In this document: one piece after another, positions 1 to 7,319 of the stretch
How the letters are laid out: each line of letters starts with the position of its first letter
Numbering within the stretch: the stretch's first letter is position 1
DNA from: Clostridia bacterium
Lineage (GTDB): Bacteria; Bacillota; Clostridia; Oscillospirales; CAG-272
Assembly: GCA_024404655.1 (NCBI GenBank)
Contig: JAKSPR010000037.1
Span: 1-13,568 of the forward strand
Length of the DNA: 13,568 nt
Direction: 5' to 3'
Notes under the pieces: model-generated
Seen by the model: only the letters and a program-made list of their open reading frames with translations
Told to the model about the DNA's origin: nothing
The model's database searches: none
Translations under genes and position numbers: made by a program

Positions 1-9
1 GGGAAGACC

Positions 10-1230
10 ATGCAGAATAATCAAGACGAAGTCCTTCTGAAGGTCGATCATCTCTGCCAGTATTTCAGAAGCGGAACCTATGAAAACAAGGCTGTCGATA
101 ACGTCAGCTTTGATATCAAGCGCGGTGAGGTCTTCGGTCTGGTCGGTGAATCCGGCTGCGGCAAGACGACCACAGGTCGTTCCATCATCAAGCTGTACGA
201 CATTACCGGCGGCGACGTCTGGTTCAAGGGCATCCGTATTGCAGCAGGCAAGCGCTCTTACCGTGACGCCATCGCAAAGGCAAAGGAAGACTACAAAAAG
301 AAGATCGCCGAGACCACCGATGCTGCCGAAAAACAGCGTCTGAAAGAAGAACTCGACAAGACCATTGCCGAGAATAAAGCGGCGATCAAGGCTGCTGACT
401 ACGACCAGAAGCACTGTGACAAGGAGTATTCCCAGAAGCGCACGGCAGAGGTCAAGGAAAAGTATACCGCCCTCATCGAAAAAGCTTCCGGCGAGGAAAA
501 GGCAAAGCTCGAAAAGGAAATGAAGGATGAGCTCTACAAGGCAAAGCATACCAAGCTTGTCACGCAGATTCAGATGATTTTCCAAGACCCGATTGCTTCT
601 CTTGATCCCCGTATGACGGTCCGTGATATCATCGCAGAAGGTCTTGTCATTCAGGGTGAGCGCGATCAGAAGGTCATTGACGAGCGTGTCTATGAGATGC
701 TGGAGCTGGTCGGTCTGGTCCGTGAGCATGCGACCAGATATCCCCACGAATTTTCCGGCGGTCAGAGACAGCGTATCGGCGTTGCCCGTTCCATCATCAT
801 GAACCCCGATCTGATCATCGCCGACGAGCCTGTCTCCGCACTGGACGTTTCCATTCAGGCACAGGTCATCAACCTGCTGAATGAGCTGCGTGAAAAGTTC
901 GGTCTGACCATTCTCTTCATCGCCCACGACCTTTCCGTTGTCAAGTACTTCTCCGATCGTATCGGCGTTATGTATTACGGCAAGATGGTTGAGCTTGCGT
1001 CCTCGGATGAGTTGTTCTTAAACCCCCTGCATCCGTACACAAGATCCCTTCTGTCCGCAATTCCGCTGCCCGACCCGATTTACGAAAAGAACCGCAAGAG
1101 AATCGTCTATAATCCTCTGGCAGAGCACGATTATTCCGTTGACAAGCCCACCTTCCGTGAGGTCAAGCCCGGACACTTCGTGCAGTGCAATCAGAAGGAA
1201 TACGAGCAGTATATGTCCATTCTGAAGTGA
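10..1230 (+). CDS. Oligopeptide/dipeptide ABC transporter ATP-binding subunit (OppF/DppF-like) with large charged insertion
   Basis: This is the ATP-hydrolysing cytoplasmic subunit of a peptide/nickel-class ABC importer. The motifs are complete: Walker A GESGCGKT at residues 46-53, Q-loop FQDP at 191-194, signature FSGGQRQR at 248-255, Walker B LIIADEPVSALD at 268-279 and the H-loop His306. The HPYTRSLL stretch at 341-348 is the start of the oligo_HPY extension found in OppD/OppF proteins. At 406 residues it is about 80 longer than a normal OppF. The excess is a Lys/Glu/Ala-rich segment (about 78-182), probably coiled coil, between Walker A and the Q-loop. The usual CxFxxRC cysteine cluster of the C-terminal extension is not seen; only Cys393 remains there. 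The gene starts at the window edge, so its upstream partners (permeases, OppD, binding protein) are inferred. The ATG at 10 is preceded only by GGGAAG, a poor and very close ribosome site. Substrate cannot be told from sequence. Confidence 0.93.
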   Translation: MQNNQDEVLLKVDHLCQYFRSGTYENKAVDNVSFDIKRGEVFGLVGESGCGKTTTGRSIIKLYDITGGDVWFKGIRIAAGKRSYRDAIAKAKEDYKKKIAETTDAAEKQRLKEELDKTIAENKAAIKAADYDQKHCDKEYSQKRTAEVKEKYTALIEKASGEEKAKLEKEMKDELYKAKHTKLVTQIQMIFQDPIASLDPRMTVRDIIAEGLVIQGERDQKVIDERVYEMLELVGLVREHATRYPHEFSGGQRQRIGVARSIIMNPDLIIADEPVSALDVSIQAQVINLLNELREKFGLTILFIAHDLSVVKYFSDRIGVMYYGKMVELASSDELFLNPLHPYTRSLLSAIPLPDPIYEKNRKRIVYNPLAEHDYSVDKPTFREVKPGHFVQCNQKEYEQYMSILK

Positions 1231-1234
1231 TCCG

Positions 1235-1648
1235 ATGAAGGATAACGAAAGAACCTCACCCGCATGGGTGAAATATCTGGTGAATGCCATACTGGCACTG
1301 ATCTGTTTTCTGCTTGCTGCAAGTGGCAGCGGACTTTGGTCTTCGGAAACGGCAAAAGACTTTTTTGCGCATCTGAGCGACTGCTTCCTGATTCCCGGCG
1401 TATTCGTCGGCGGATGCGGAGCTCTTGCATGGATGGCGCATGTCGGTGCCTATGATATGCTCGGCTTCGGCGGACGCAGCATCACGGAGCGTTTCAAGCC
1501 CGGTGAAAAGCATTTCATCAGCTACTATGAATACAAACAGGAAAAAGCCGAAAAGCGCGGTGAAAAAATGCCGCTGCAAGGTCTCATCGTCGGCGGCGTG
1601 TGTCTGTTGTTCTCGGCGGTATGTCTCTGTGTGTATCTGGTATTGTAA
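1235..1648 (+). CDS. Small three-helix membrane protein, DUF3899-like
   Basis: This 137-residue protein has three predicted membrane segments: about residues 11-31, 50-70 and 114-136. A polar loop of some 40 residues, ending in a charged KQEKAEKRGEK stretch, lies between the second and third. The length, the Gly-rich second helix and the tyrosine/lysine-rich loop (YYEYKQEK, 97-104) recall the DUF3899 family of small Clostridia/Bacilli membrane proteins of unknown function. That assignment is from pattern memory. The ATG lies 4 bases after the ABC gene's stop codon and is followed by a terminator, so it is the last gene of the transporter operon and probably co-translated with it. The ribosome site is weak (GAAGTGAT overlapping the upstream stop). 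The role is unknown; position suggests an accessory or simply a passenger of the transporter operon. Confidence 0.8.
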   Translation: MKDNERTSPAWVKYLVNAILALICFLLAASGSGLWSSETAKDFFAHLSDCFLIPGVFVGGCGALAWMAHVGAYDMLGFGGRSITERFKPGEKHFISYYEYKQEKAEKRGEKMPLQGLIVGGVCLLFSAVCLCVYLVL

Positions 1649-1655
1649 AAGAAAA

Positions 1656-1695
1656 GCAAAAAGGATGTCTCGGCTGAGGCATCCTTTCTTTTTGC
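1656..1695. terminator. Bidirectional rho-independent terminator
   Basis: AAAGGATG (1660-1667) pairs with CATCCTTT (1680-1687). The stem continues inward through TCTC/GAGG with one G-T pair, giving about 12 pairs and a GGCT loop. A T-tract follows on the plus strand (CTTTTTG, 1688-1694), and the A-rich left flank (1649-1661) gives a T-rich run on the minus strand. It lies between two converging genes and can end both the transporter operon and the P-type ATPase transcript. Confidence 0.88.
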
Positions 1696-1729
1696 GCTTT
1701 TACACCGCTGGGATTAATCCCGAGGGGAT

Positions 1730-4390
1730 TCATACCGTATCTCCTCGGAACTTTCTGCCGAGAATCAGTTTGACAATGACGCTGTATAGCAGCACCGTTG
1801 CGGCAAAGCCGAGGATCATGAAAAGGTCATGCGGGGACAGGGGCTGCGTGCGGAAAATCGCTCCGCCGAAATAGATCATCACAAGCTGTACGGCGATAAT
1901 AAACGAAAAGATCACGACAAAGGCTTTATTGTATTTCAGTCGGTGGAAGGGATTGGGATGCACCGAGCGGGCGGAGACGGAATTGCAGATATCGGCAAAG
2001 ATGAACAGGGCAAAGAACGCGCCGAGAAAATGGACGGGAAATTCGTAGAAATCGAAATGCTCCCGCATGCTCTCACTGCGGATGAAGGACAGACACAGAC
2101 CGAGCAAATAAACGCCCATGGCGGCGGTGCGGCAGACCATATAGCGGTTCATGATCGGCGCATCACGGCGCTTCGGAGGCTCCTTCATGAACTGCGGGGC
2201 GGGGGCTTCTCCGGCAAAGGCAAGGGAACCGAGGGTGTCCATGATGAGATTCACCCACAGCATCTGAAGAACTGTTACAGGAGTGTCGATGCCGAACAGC
2301 GGACAGAGAATGGAGATCCCCACGGCGGAAAGATTGGTCGTCATCTGGAACATGATGAACTTGCGGATGCTCTTAAAGATCGTGCGTCCGTAGAGCACGG
2401 CTTTTGTGATGGAAACGATGTTGTCGTCGAGAATCACGATATCCCCGGCTTCCTGCGCTACCTCCGTTCCGGAGCCCATGGCAAAGCCGACGTCCGCAAT
2501 TTTGAGGGCAGGCGCGTCGTTGACCCCGTCCCCCGTCATGCCGACGGTTAGATTTTCTGCCTGTGCCAGCTTTACAAGCCGGGTCTTATCCTGCGGGAGC
2601 GCACGGGCGACCACGGATAGCCGCGGCAGGATCCGGGTCACGGCTTCATCGCTCATTTCGGCCAGTTCCCCGGAGGTGAGGACAAGGGCATCGGGGCTCC
2701 GGAGAATGCCGGATTCTTTTGCGATGGCGGCGGCAGTTCCGGGATTGTCCCCAGTCATCATGATGACGCGGATGCCGGCACTCTGCAGCTCTTTGACCGC
2801 CTGTCCGGCACCGGGGCGGAGATCGTCGCGGATACTGATGAGACAGAGAAAGGTCCGGCGTCCGCGGCTGTCCTCGGTGCAGAGGGCGAGGACACGGCCT
2901 GCTTTTTCTGTGATCTTATGCCACGGAGCTTCGACGGCTGCAAAGTCAAAGGGAATACGGGTCCCGTCCGGGGTGAGGGCATCGGTGCAGCCGTGCAGAA
3001 GAATCTCCGGCGCGCCTTTATAGTAGGTCACTCCGTCGACTGTGACGGAGGAATACTTCTTTGCCGAATCAAAGGGAACTTTGTCCGTCACACGGCTTCC
3101 GGGCAGAACGGCTCCGGACCCGTGCCGGAGCACGCTGTCGAGGATGGCGCGGTCCGTTGCGTTCCCGCCCCGTGCGCAGACGGAGGTTCCGTTTACCGTC
3201 CGTACACTCTGGGTATTGCGGCAGGCGGAGATGAGGTAAGCGTCTCCGAGCACCTTCGATGCACTGCGCAGTGCGGAATAGGAGGGAAAAGAGCGCACGC
3301 CGTCCCCATCGCAGACGAGGATTCCCGTTACCTCCGGTTCGCCTTTGGTGAGGGTCCCGGTCTTATCGCAGAAGAGAAGATTCAGGCTGCCCGCCGTCTC
3401 AATGCCCACGGGCTTGCGGACAAGAACATGATCCCGCTGCATCCGACGGATGTTGGAGGACAACACCACGGAGATCATCATGGGAAGTCCCTCCGGGACA
3501 GCGACGACGATGGTTGTGGTCGCCAGCATCAGCGCATGGATGAGCGCACCGATGACAAACTGCCGGTCGGCAAGGAGCAGCCTGGTCCCCGCCCATGTGC
3601 AGCCCGCATCGAGGAAAAAGGTATTGAATAAGTATGACAGCGCAACAGCTCCGGCGGCGCAGTAACCGACACGGCTCATCTGCTTTGCCAGCGTTGTGAG
3701 CCGCGCACGCAGGGGACTTTCCCGTGTTTCCGTCTGCAGTTCCTTCGTCATGCGGCCGTAGAGCGTATTGCCGCCCACCCGGAGGATCAGCATCCGCCCC
3801 TCGCCCCATGTGACGACGGTGCCGCGCAGAAGAAGGCGGTCGTCATCCGTCTGCCATGTATCGGGCATAAAGGGCTTCTGCGCCCGGCGGGTGACTTCTT
3901 TTCCCTCCCCGTTCAGGGCGGCGAGAGAGCAGCGCAGCTCTCCGTCCAGCAGAATACCGTCTGCGGGAATCCGTTCTCCTGCTGAAATCAGCACGATATC
4001 TCCGACCACAAGATCATCGACGGGGAGAGAAACGGTTTTACCGTTCCTAAGACAGAGACAGCTTGTTTTTGCGGCTTCTGCCTGCAGACGGTCAAAGGCC
4101 AGCTCTCCCCCGCGCTCGGAGAGGGCGGAAATCAGTGTGGCAATGAGAATGGCGGCAAGGATGCCTCCCGTTTCAAGAATATCAAAGGTCTTGAATAAAA
4201 AAACGAAATTGATGAGCAGCGCGCCCAGCAGTACCTTGATGATGGGGTCATCAAAGCCCGACAAGAATTTCCGGAAAAAGGAAGTGCGCTTTTTCCGGGT
4301 GAGCAGATTGGCACCGTCCGTATTCCGGGATGCTTCGGCTTCTGCGTCGGACAGTCCTTCTTTGTGATAAACGGGAATGGTATTCTGCAT
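1730..4390 (-). CDS. Calcium-transporting P-type ATPase, PMCA type
   Basis: This 886-residue P2-type ATPase probably pumps Ca2+ out of the cytoplasm using ATP. The order is: N-terminal cation-ATPase segment (about 5-50), two membrane helices (48-92), actuator domain with LNGEGKEV at 159-166, helices 3-4 with the ion-site motif VPEGLP (298-303), the phosphorylation motif DKTGTLT with Asp342, the nucleotide-binding KGAPE (458-462), MTGDN (545-549), the hinge motif GDGVNDAP (620-627), and six C-terminal helices (about 675-877). Asn714 and Asp718 in helix 6, with Glu300, match the single calcium site of the PMCA/SERCA class. The actuator loop reads NGE instead of the textbook TGE; the catalytic Glu162 is kept. 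Length is normal. The start has AAGGAAGG upstream, with a rather long spacing of about 13 bases. It stands alone between two terminators. Substrate is inferred from family. Confidence 0.93.
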   Translation of the reverse strand: MQNTIPVYHKEGLSDAEAEASRNTDGANLLTRKKRTSFFRKFLSGFDDPIIKVLLGALLINFVFLFKTFDILETGGILAAILIATLISALSERGGELAFDRLQAEAAKTSCLCLRNGKTVSLPVDDLVVGDIVLISAGERIPADGILLDGELRCSLAALNGEGKEVTRRAQKPFMPDTWQTDDDRLLLRGTVVTWGEGRMLILRVGGNTLYGRMTKELQTETRESPLRARLTTLAKQMSRVGYCAAGAVALSYLFNTFFLDAGCTWAGTRLLLADRQFVIGALIHALMLATTTIVVAVPEGLPMMISVVLSSNIRRMQRDHVLVRKPVGIETAGSLNLLFCDKTGTLTKGEPEVTGILVCDGDGVRSFPSYSALRSASKVLGDAYLISACRNTQSVRTVNGTSVCARGGNATDRAILDSVLRHGSGAVLPGSRVTDKVPFDSAKKYSSVTVDGVTYYKGAPEILLHGCTDALTPDGTRIPFDFAAVEAPWHKITEKAGRVLALCTEDSRGRRTFLCLISIRDDLRPGAGQAVKELQSAGIRVIMMTGDNPGTAAAIAKESGILRSPDALVLTSGELAEMSDEAVTRILPRLSVVARALPQDKTRLVKLAQAENLTVGMTGDGVNDAPALKIADVGFAMGSGTEVAQEAGDIVILDDNIVSITKAVLYGRTIFKSIRKFIMFQMTTNLSAVGISILCPLFGIDTPVTVLQMLWVNLIMDTLGSLAFAGEAPAPQFMKEPPKRRDAPIMNRYMVCRTAAMGVYLLGLCLSFIRSESMREHFDFYEFPVHFLGAFFALFIFADICNSVSARSVHPNPFHRLKYNKAFVVIFSFIIAVQLVMIYFGGAIFRTQPLSPHDLFMILGFAATVLLYSVIVKLILGRKFRGDTV

Positions 4391-4452
4391 ACTGATTTTT
4401 GAACCTTCCTTCCGCTTTGGTGATCTTGAGTGAAATCATGGAATCCGGTGGA

Positions 4453-4481
4453 AGTATATGCGGAGCGGAAGAAAAAAAGAA
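4453..4481 (-). promoter_or_regulatory. Possible promoter of the P-type ATPase gene
   Basis: Read on the minus strand, TATACT (4458-4453) is a 5-of-6 match to a -10 box, about 60 bases before the ATPase start codon. The -35 region at 17 bases' distance is only TTCTTT and lies within the T-tract of the upstream terminator. There is no other obvious -10 box in this short gap. Weak call; read-through from upstream is the alternative. Confidence 0.3.
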
Positions 4482-4509
4482 TCCCGCCCCCGGATGTCCG
4501 GGGACGGGA
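4471..4509 (-). terminator. Rho-independent terminator after the heparinase-like gene
   Basis: The arms at 4482-4493 and 4498-4509 pair over 12 positions with one mismatch, and the loop is 4 bases. On the minus strand a T-rich run (TTCTTTTTTTC, 4481-4471) follows directly. It begins about 25 bases after the stop codon of the heparinase-like gene and separates it from the ATPase gene. Confidence 0.88.
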
Positions 4510-4534
4510 GCAGAAAAATCAGATAGAGAGCGGA

Positions 4535-6676
4535 TCAGGCATCCACGCGGAATGTCACGGTCAGCTTGTGCTCGGCACGCTTTTCGGTTTCATAATAGAT
4601 ATGGAACTGCTTTGGCATGGTGACGTGGAACTGTTCCGGTTCGCCTTCGTTGAGGTCCACATCAAACTTGTCGGAGAGGGTGCAGGATGAGAAACATCCG
4701 GCATCCGGGTTGATGGTCATCCGGATATTGTTCCGCTTTACGGAGACGGTCTCACCCACCTTTTCGGGGGCGGAGAGGGTATGCAGAGGATAGGTCACGG
4801 TGACAGGTTCGGGGGCGAGAATGTCGTCTTCCACGATCACGGTGCGATCATCGGTCATGGAGAAGGTACGGTACCAATGGGTGAGCATGGGATAGGATGC
4901 GCTTAAGTCAAGCACGGTCTTCCGCACGCCGTTTTCCATGCCGCAGGAGAGGATTTTTCCCGTGTGGGTGAAATTGTGAAAATCCTGACCGACGCCGTCC
5001 ACCAGAATGGCGTTGTTTGCCTTGGTGGTATTCATCCACTGCATGTGGTGCTTCGTGCCGTAGGCTCTGCCGAAGTAGCCGGAGGGGGAGATCAGTGCCG
5101 TGCCGCCGTAGTACAGCGCAAAGGAACCCTGATCGGGCTGACGATGGCTGCCGGGACCGAATTTGGTGGCGTGGGCGATGAGATGCAGATCATGCTCCGG
5201 CTCCGTTCTGTCGGAATGGAGGGAGACAAAGCCCGTATCGGGGAACATATCCGCGTCGGTGACGGGTTCTGCGGGATAATCCGTCTTATGGGGCAGGGCG
5301 ATGGGCAGGAAAACATCCAGCAAATGGAGCGAGTAAAGCTCCGGTGCGGAGAGCTTTCTGTCGTATTCCAACGCTTCATCAGGACCGGAGAGGGACGCAT
5401 AGACCCGGAACGGATTCTGGGCAAAGAAGCCCGGCCATTCGGGGGAATCGGGATTACACCAATAGCCGTCACAGAAGGGGTGATTCTCGTGATCCGGCAG
5501 GGCAAAATGCAGAAGGAACCGTGCGTAATTCCGATAGAAGGGACGGCGCAGGAAGCTGTACTTCTCACCTGCGAAGCGCTCTACCATGGAGAAGAACGGC
5601 AGATACCATTTGGTATAGCTGGTGGAATAGAAGGTCCCCTGTGCCCAGCCGCCGTCCTCACCGCCGAAGAACGGGAACATGCCGCAGTAGATGGTCATGG
5701 ATTTTTCAAGCCACCGGCGGAGCACGGTCTCATCATAGCCGGTACCCCAGAGGGTCAGAGCTGCTTCGCCGAGATAAGCGGGGAGACGGCCTGCGTGGTT
5801 GTCGCCGGGGTTGGCGGCATAGTCGATGCGGTTTAAGCGCCACTCACACTGCTTTGCATAAGCGGCGACGGTTTCTATTGCGTAAAAGCGCTGTTTTTCA
5901 TCGAGCAGCGGGTAAAGCATATCAAAGACCGCAGGGAAGCAGCGGGCACAGCTCAGACCCACTTCATCACCCCAGCGTCCCATGAGGGAGCAGGGACCGC
6001 TGTCGGCGGGATTCCATGAGCAGATATGTAAAAACAGCCGCTTTGCATAAGCCCCGGCTTCTTCATCGCCGAGGAGCGCATAACCAAGGGAACAGGCAAC
6101 AAGGTCCCGGTCGCAGAAGTCGCGGAAGCGTCCGAAATATTCTCTGTAGGGCAGAGCGTCGGGATCATAGTGATACCGGGGCATTTCGGGCAAACCGTCG
6201 CGATAGGCCTGTGCGATGTTGCGGCGGAGAACCTCCACAGCCGGAGCGTTTGCAGCGATCAGCGCTTCCCGATCCTCCGGGCAGAACAGGTGCCGGGGGC
6301 GGGATGCGGGAAGTCCCGCAAGAATCTGATCGACCGTGGGACGGAGCACCGGGACGGAGTCTTCTGTAACCGTGAAATGCTGAATGCCGCGGGTGACGGT
6401 TTCCCCGTCTTCGGTCACGGAGAGGTCCCAGGTATAATCACCGACCGGAAGGATTTCAGTGGGGACGGCGGTATTCTCTCTGGTTTTGCCCGTATAGACA
6501 AGAGCGCCGTCGGCGTTCCATACCGATGCGGTGACTTCGGGGCGGTGTCCGTTTTCATCCCGGACGGGAAGCCAGACGAGCGCCGGGGGATTTTCAAGCA
6601 CGCACGCACCGTCGGCAGGAGCGGGGAAAACCTGATCGCCCGTAGTGCGGACGGTGGGAAATACAATGCGGGACAT
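4535..6676 (-). CDS. Heparinase II/III-like polysaccharide lyase family protein (DUF4962 type), cytoplasmic
   Basis: This 713-residue protein has the layout of DUF4962/heparinase II/III lyases. It has an N-terminal beta-sandwich (about 1-104), a helical toroid (about 110-460) and a C-terminal beta-sheet domain (about 480-713) with the family motif GSHRQPDQGSF (509-519). Members cleave uronate-containing polysaccharides by beta-elimination. Candidate catalytic residues are His294 in GDNHAG, Tyr350 or Tyr354 in GTFYSTSY, and His511. Their order and the roughly 56-residue His-Tyr gap resemble heparinase II. No signal peptide or membrane segment is seen, so it should act in the cytoplasm on imported oligosaccharides. 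A strong AAGGAGG (6691-6685) sits 8 bases before the ATG, inside the end of the upstream acetyltransferase gene; only 3 bases separate that stop from this start. Substrate (heparin-like, alginate or other uronan) cannot be decided. Confidence 0.85.
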   Translation of the reverse strand: MSRIVFPTVRTTGDQVFPAPADGACVLENPPALVWLPVRDENGHRPEVTASVWNADGALVYTGKTRENTAVPTEILPVGDYTWDLSVTEDGETVTRGIQHFTVTEDSVPVLRPTVDQILAGLPASRPRHLFCPEDREALIAANAPAVEVLRRNIAQAYRDGLPEMPRYHYDPDALPYREYFGRFRDFCDRDLVACSLGYALLGDEEAGAYAKRLFLHICSWNPADSGPCSLMGRWGDEVGLSCARCFPAVFDMLYPLLDEKQRFYAIETVAAYAKQCEWRLNRIDYAANPGDNHAGRLPAYLGEAALTLWGTGYDETVLRRWLEKSMTIYCGMFPFFGGEDGGWAQGTFYSTSYTKWYLPFFSMVERFAGEKYSFLRRPFYRNYARFLLHFALPDHENHPFCDGYWCNPDSPEWPGFFAQNPFRVYASLSGPDEALEYDRKLSAPELYSLHLLDVFLPIALPHKTDYPAEPVTDADMFPDTGFVSLHSDRTEPEHDLHLIAHATKFGPGSHRQPDQGSFALYYGGTALISPSGYFGRAYGTKHHMQWMNTTKANNAILVDGVGQDFHNFTHTGKILSCGMENGVRKTVLDLSASYPMLTHWYRTFSMTDDRTVIVEDDILAPEPVTVTYPLHTLSAPEKVGETVSVKRNNIRMTINPDAGCFSSCTLSDKFDVDLNEGEPEQFHVTMPKQFHIYYETEKRAEHKLTVTFRVDA

Positions 6677-6679
6677 GGC

Positions 6680-7231
6680 TTATCCCTCCTTGTGGTTCCA
6701 GATATATTCCCCGGTTTCGGGGTCGATGCGGCCGACCTGACGAGCGGGAACACCTGCCATGATGGCATAATCGGGGGTGGAGTGGGTGACGACGGCTCCG
6801 GCGCAGACGAGGTTCGCACGTCCCAGCTTCACGCCTGCCGTAACGGTGACATTGCTTGCCAGCCAGCAACCCTCACCGATGACGATGGAGTTGTCGTAGT
6901 CCTTCTCCGTGCGGGCGGAGAAATAACCGGTCTTCGGGTCAAACTTGTGGTTGCCCGCCGCGATGGAGCAGTGGGGACCGATGAGCACATGGTCACCGAT
7001 GGTGACGTTGCCGTTGCAGTAGACATAAAGGCCGATGAAGACGTCGGAGCCGACCTGCTCAAAGGGAATGCGCAGGATGGCACCGGGCGCGACCAGAATG
7101 TCTCTGCCGCCCAGGCCCAGCAGTTCTGCCCGGCGCTTGTCGTCTTCATAGTTGTCGGACATGGCGGTCAGACGCACATATTCCGCATAATCTTCGTCGG
7201 AAATCTTCATGTTTTTCAGTTCTTCGTTCAT
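6680..7231 (-). CDS. Hexapeptide-repeat sugar O-acetyltransferase (LacA/Maa-like)
   Basis: This 183-residue protein has imperfect hexapeptide repeats from about residue 45 to 165, such as VTIGDHVLIGPHCSI and IVIGEGCWLASNVTV. These form a left-handed beta-helix acetyl-CoA-dependent transferase. His95 in AAGNHKFDP is the probable catalytic base by analogy with galactoside and maltose acetyltransferases. The end VPARQVGRID is the usual helix cap of this family. The start at 7231 is chosen because a perfect AAGGAGG (7245-7239) lies 7 bases before it; the longer open frame to 7447 runs back over the terminator and the prolyl isomerase gene and is not conserved-looking. It is followed 3 bases later by the heparinase-like gene, so the two are probably translationally coupled. 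It may acetylate a sugar released or handled by that enzyme; this is inference. Confidence 0.88.
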   Translation of the reverse strand: MNEELKNMKISDEDYAEYVRLTAMSDNYEDDKRRAELLGLGGRDILVAPGAILRIPFEQVGSDVFIGLYVYCNGNVTIGDHVLIGPHCSIAAGNHKFDPKTGYFSARTEKDYDNSIVIGEGCWLASNVTVTAGVKLGRANLVCAGAVVTHSTPDYAIMAGVPARQVGRIDPETGEYIWNHKEG

Positions 7232-7274
7232 GAGAATACCTCCTTGAATATGGATAAAAAGGATGATCAGGGTG

Positions 7275-7303
7275 AAAAAAGACCCCGGAAAACCGGGGCC
7301 TTT
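7275..7303 (-). terminator. Rho-independent terminator after the ppiC-like gene
   Basis: CCCCGG (7283-7288) pairs with CCGGGG (7293-7298) around an AAAA loop, and the stem is extended past one mismatch by a G-C and A-T pairs. On the minus strand it is followed by TTTTTTC (7280-7274). It lies just after the stop codon of the prolyl isomerase gene and 44 bases before the acetyltransferase start codon. Confidence 0.85.
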
Positions 7304-7319
7304 CTGCATTTTTGAAAGA

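Noticed and set aside
1829..2551. Plus-strand open frame of 240 codons over the P-type ATPase gene
   Set aside because: It is a shadow of the minus-strand gene, which has the complete set of P-type ATPase motifs. The plus frame has no ribosome site or family signature.
3911..3913. Asn in place of Thr in the ATPase TGE loop as evidence of an inactive pump
   Set aside because: The catalytic Glu and every other essential motif (DKTGTLT, TGDN, GDGVNDAP, VPEGLP) are intact, and the full length is present, so loss of function is not supported.
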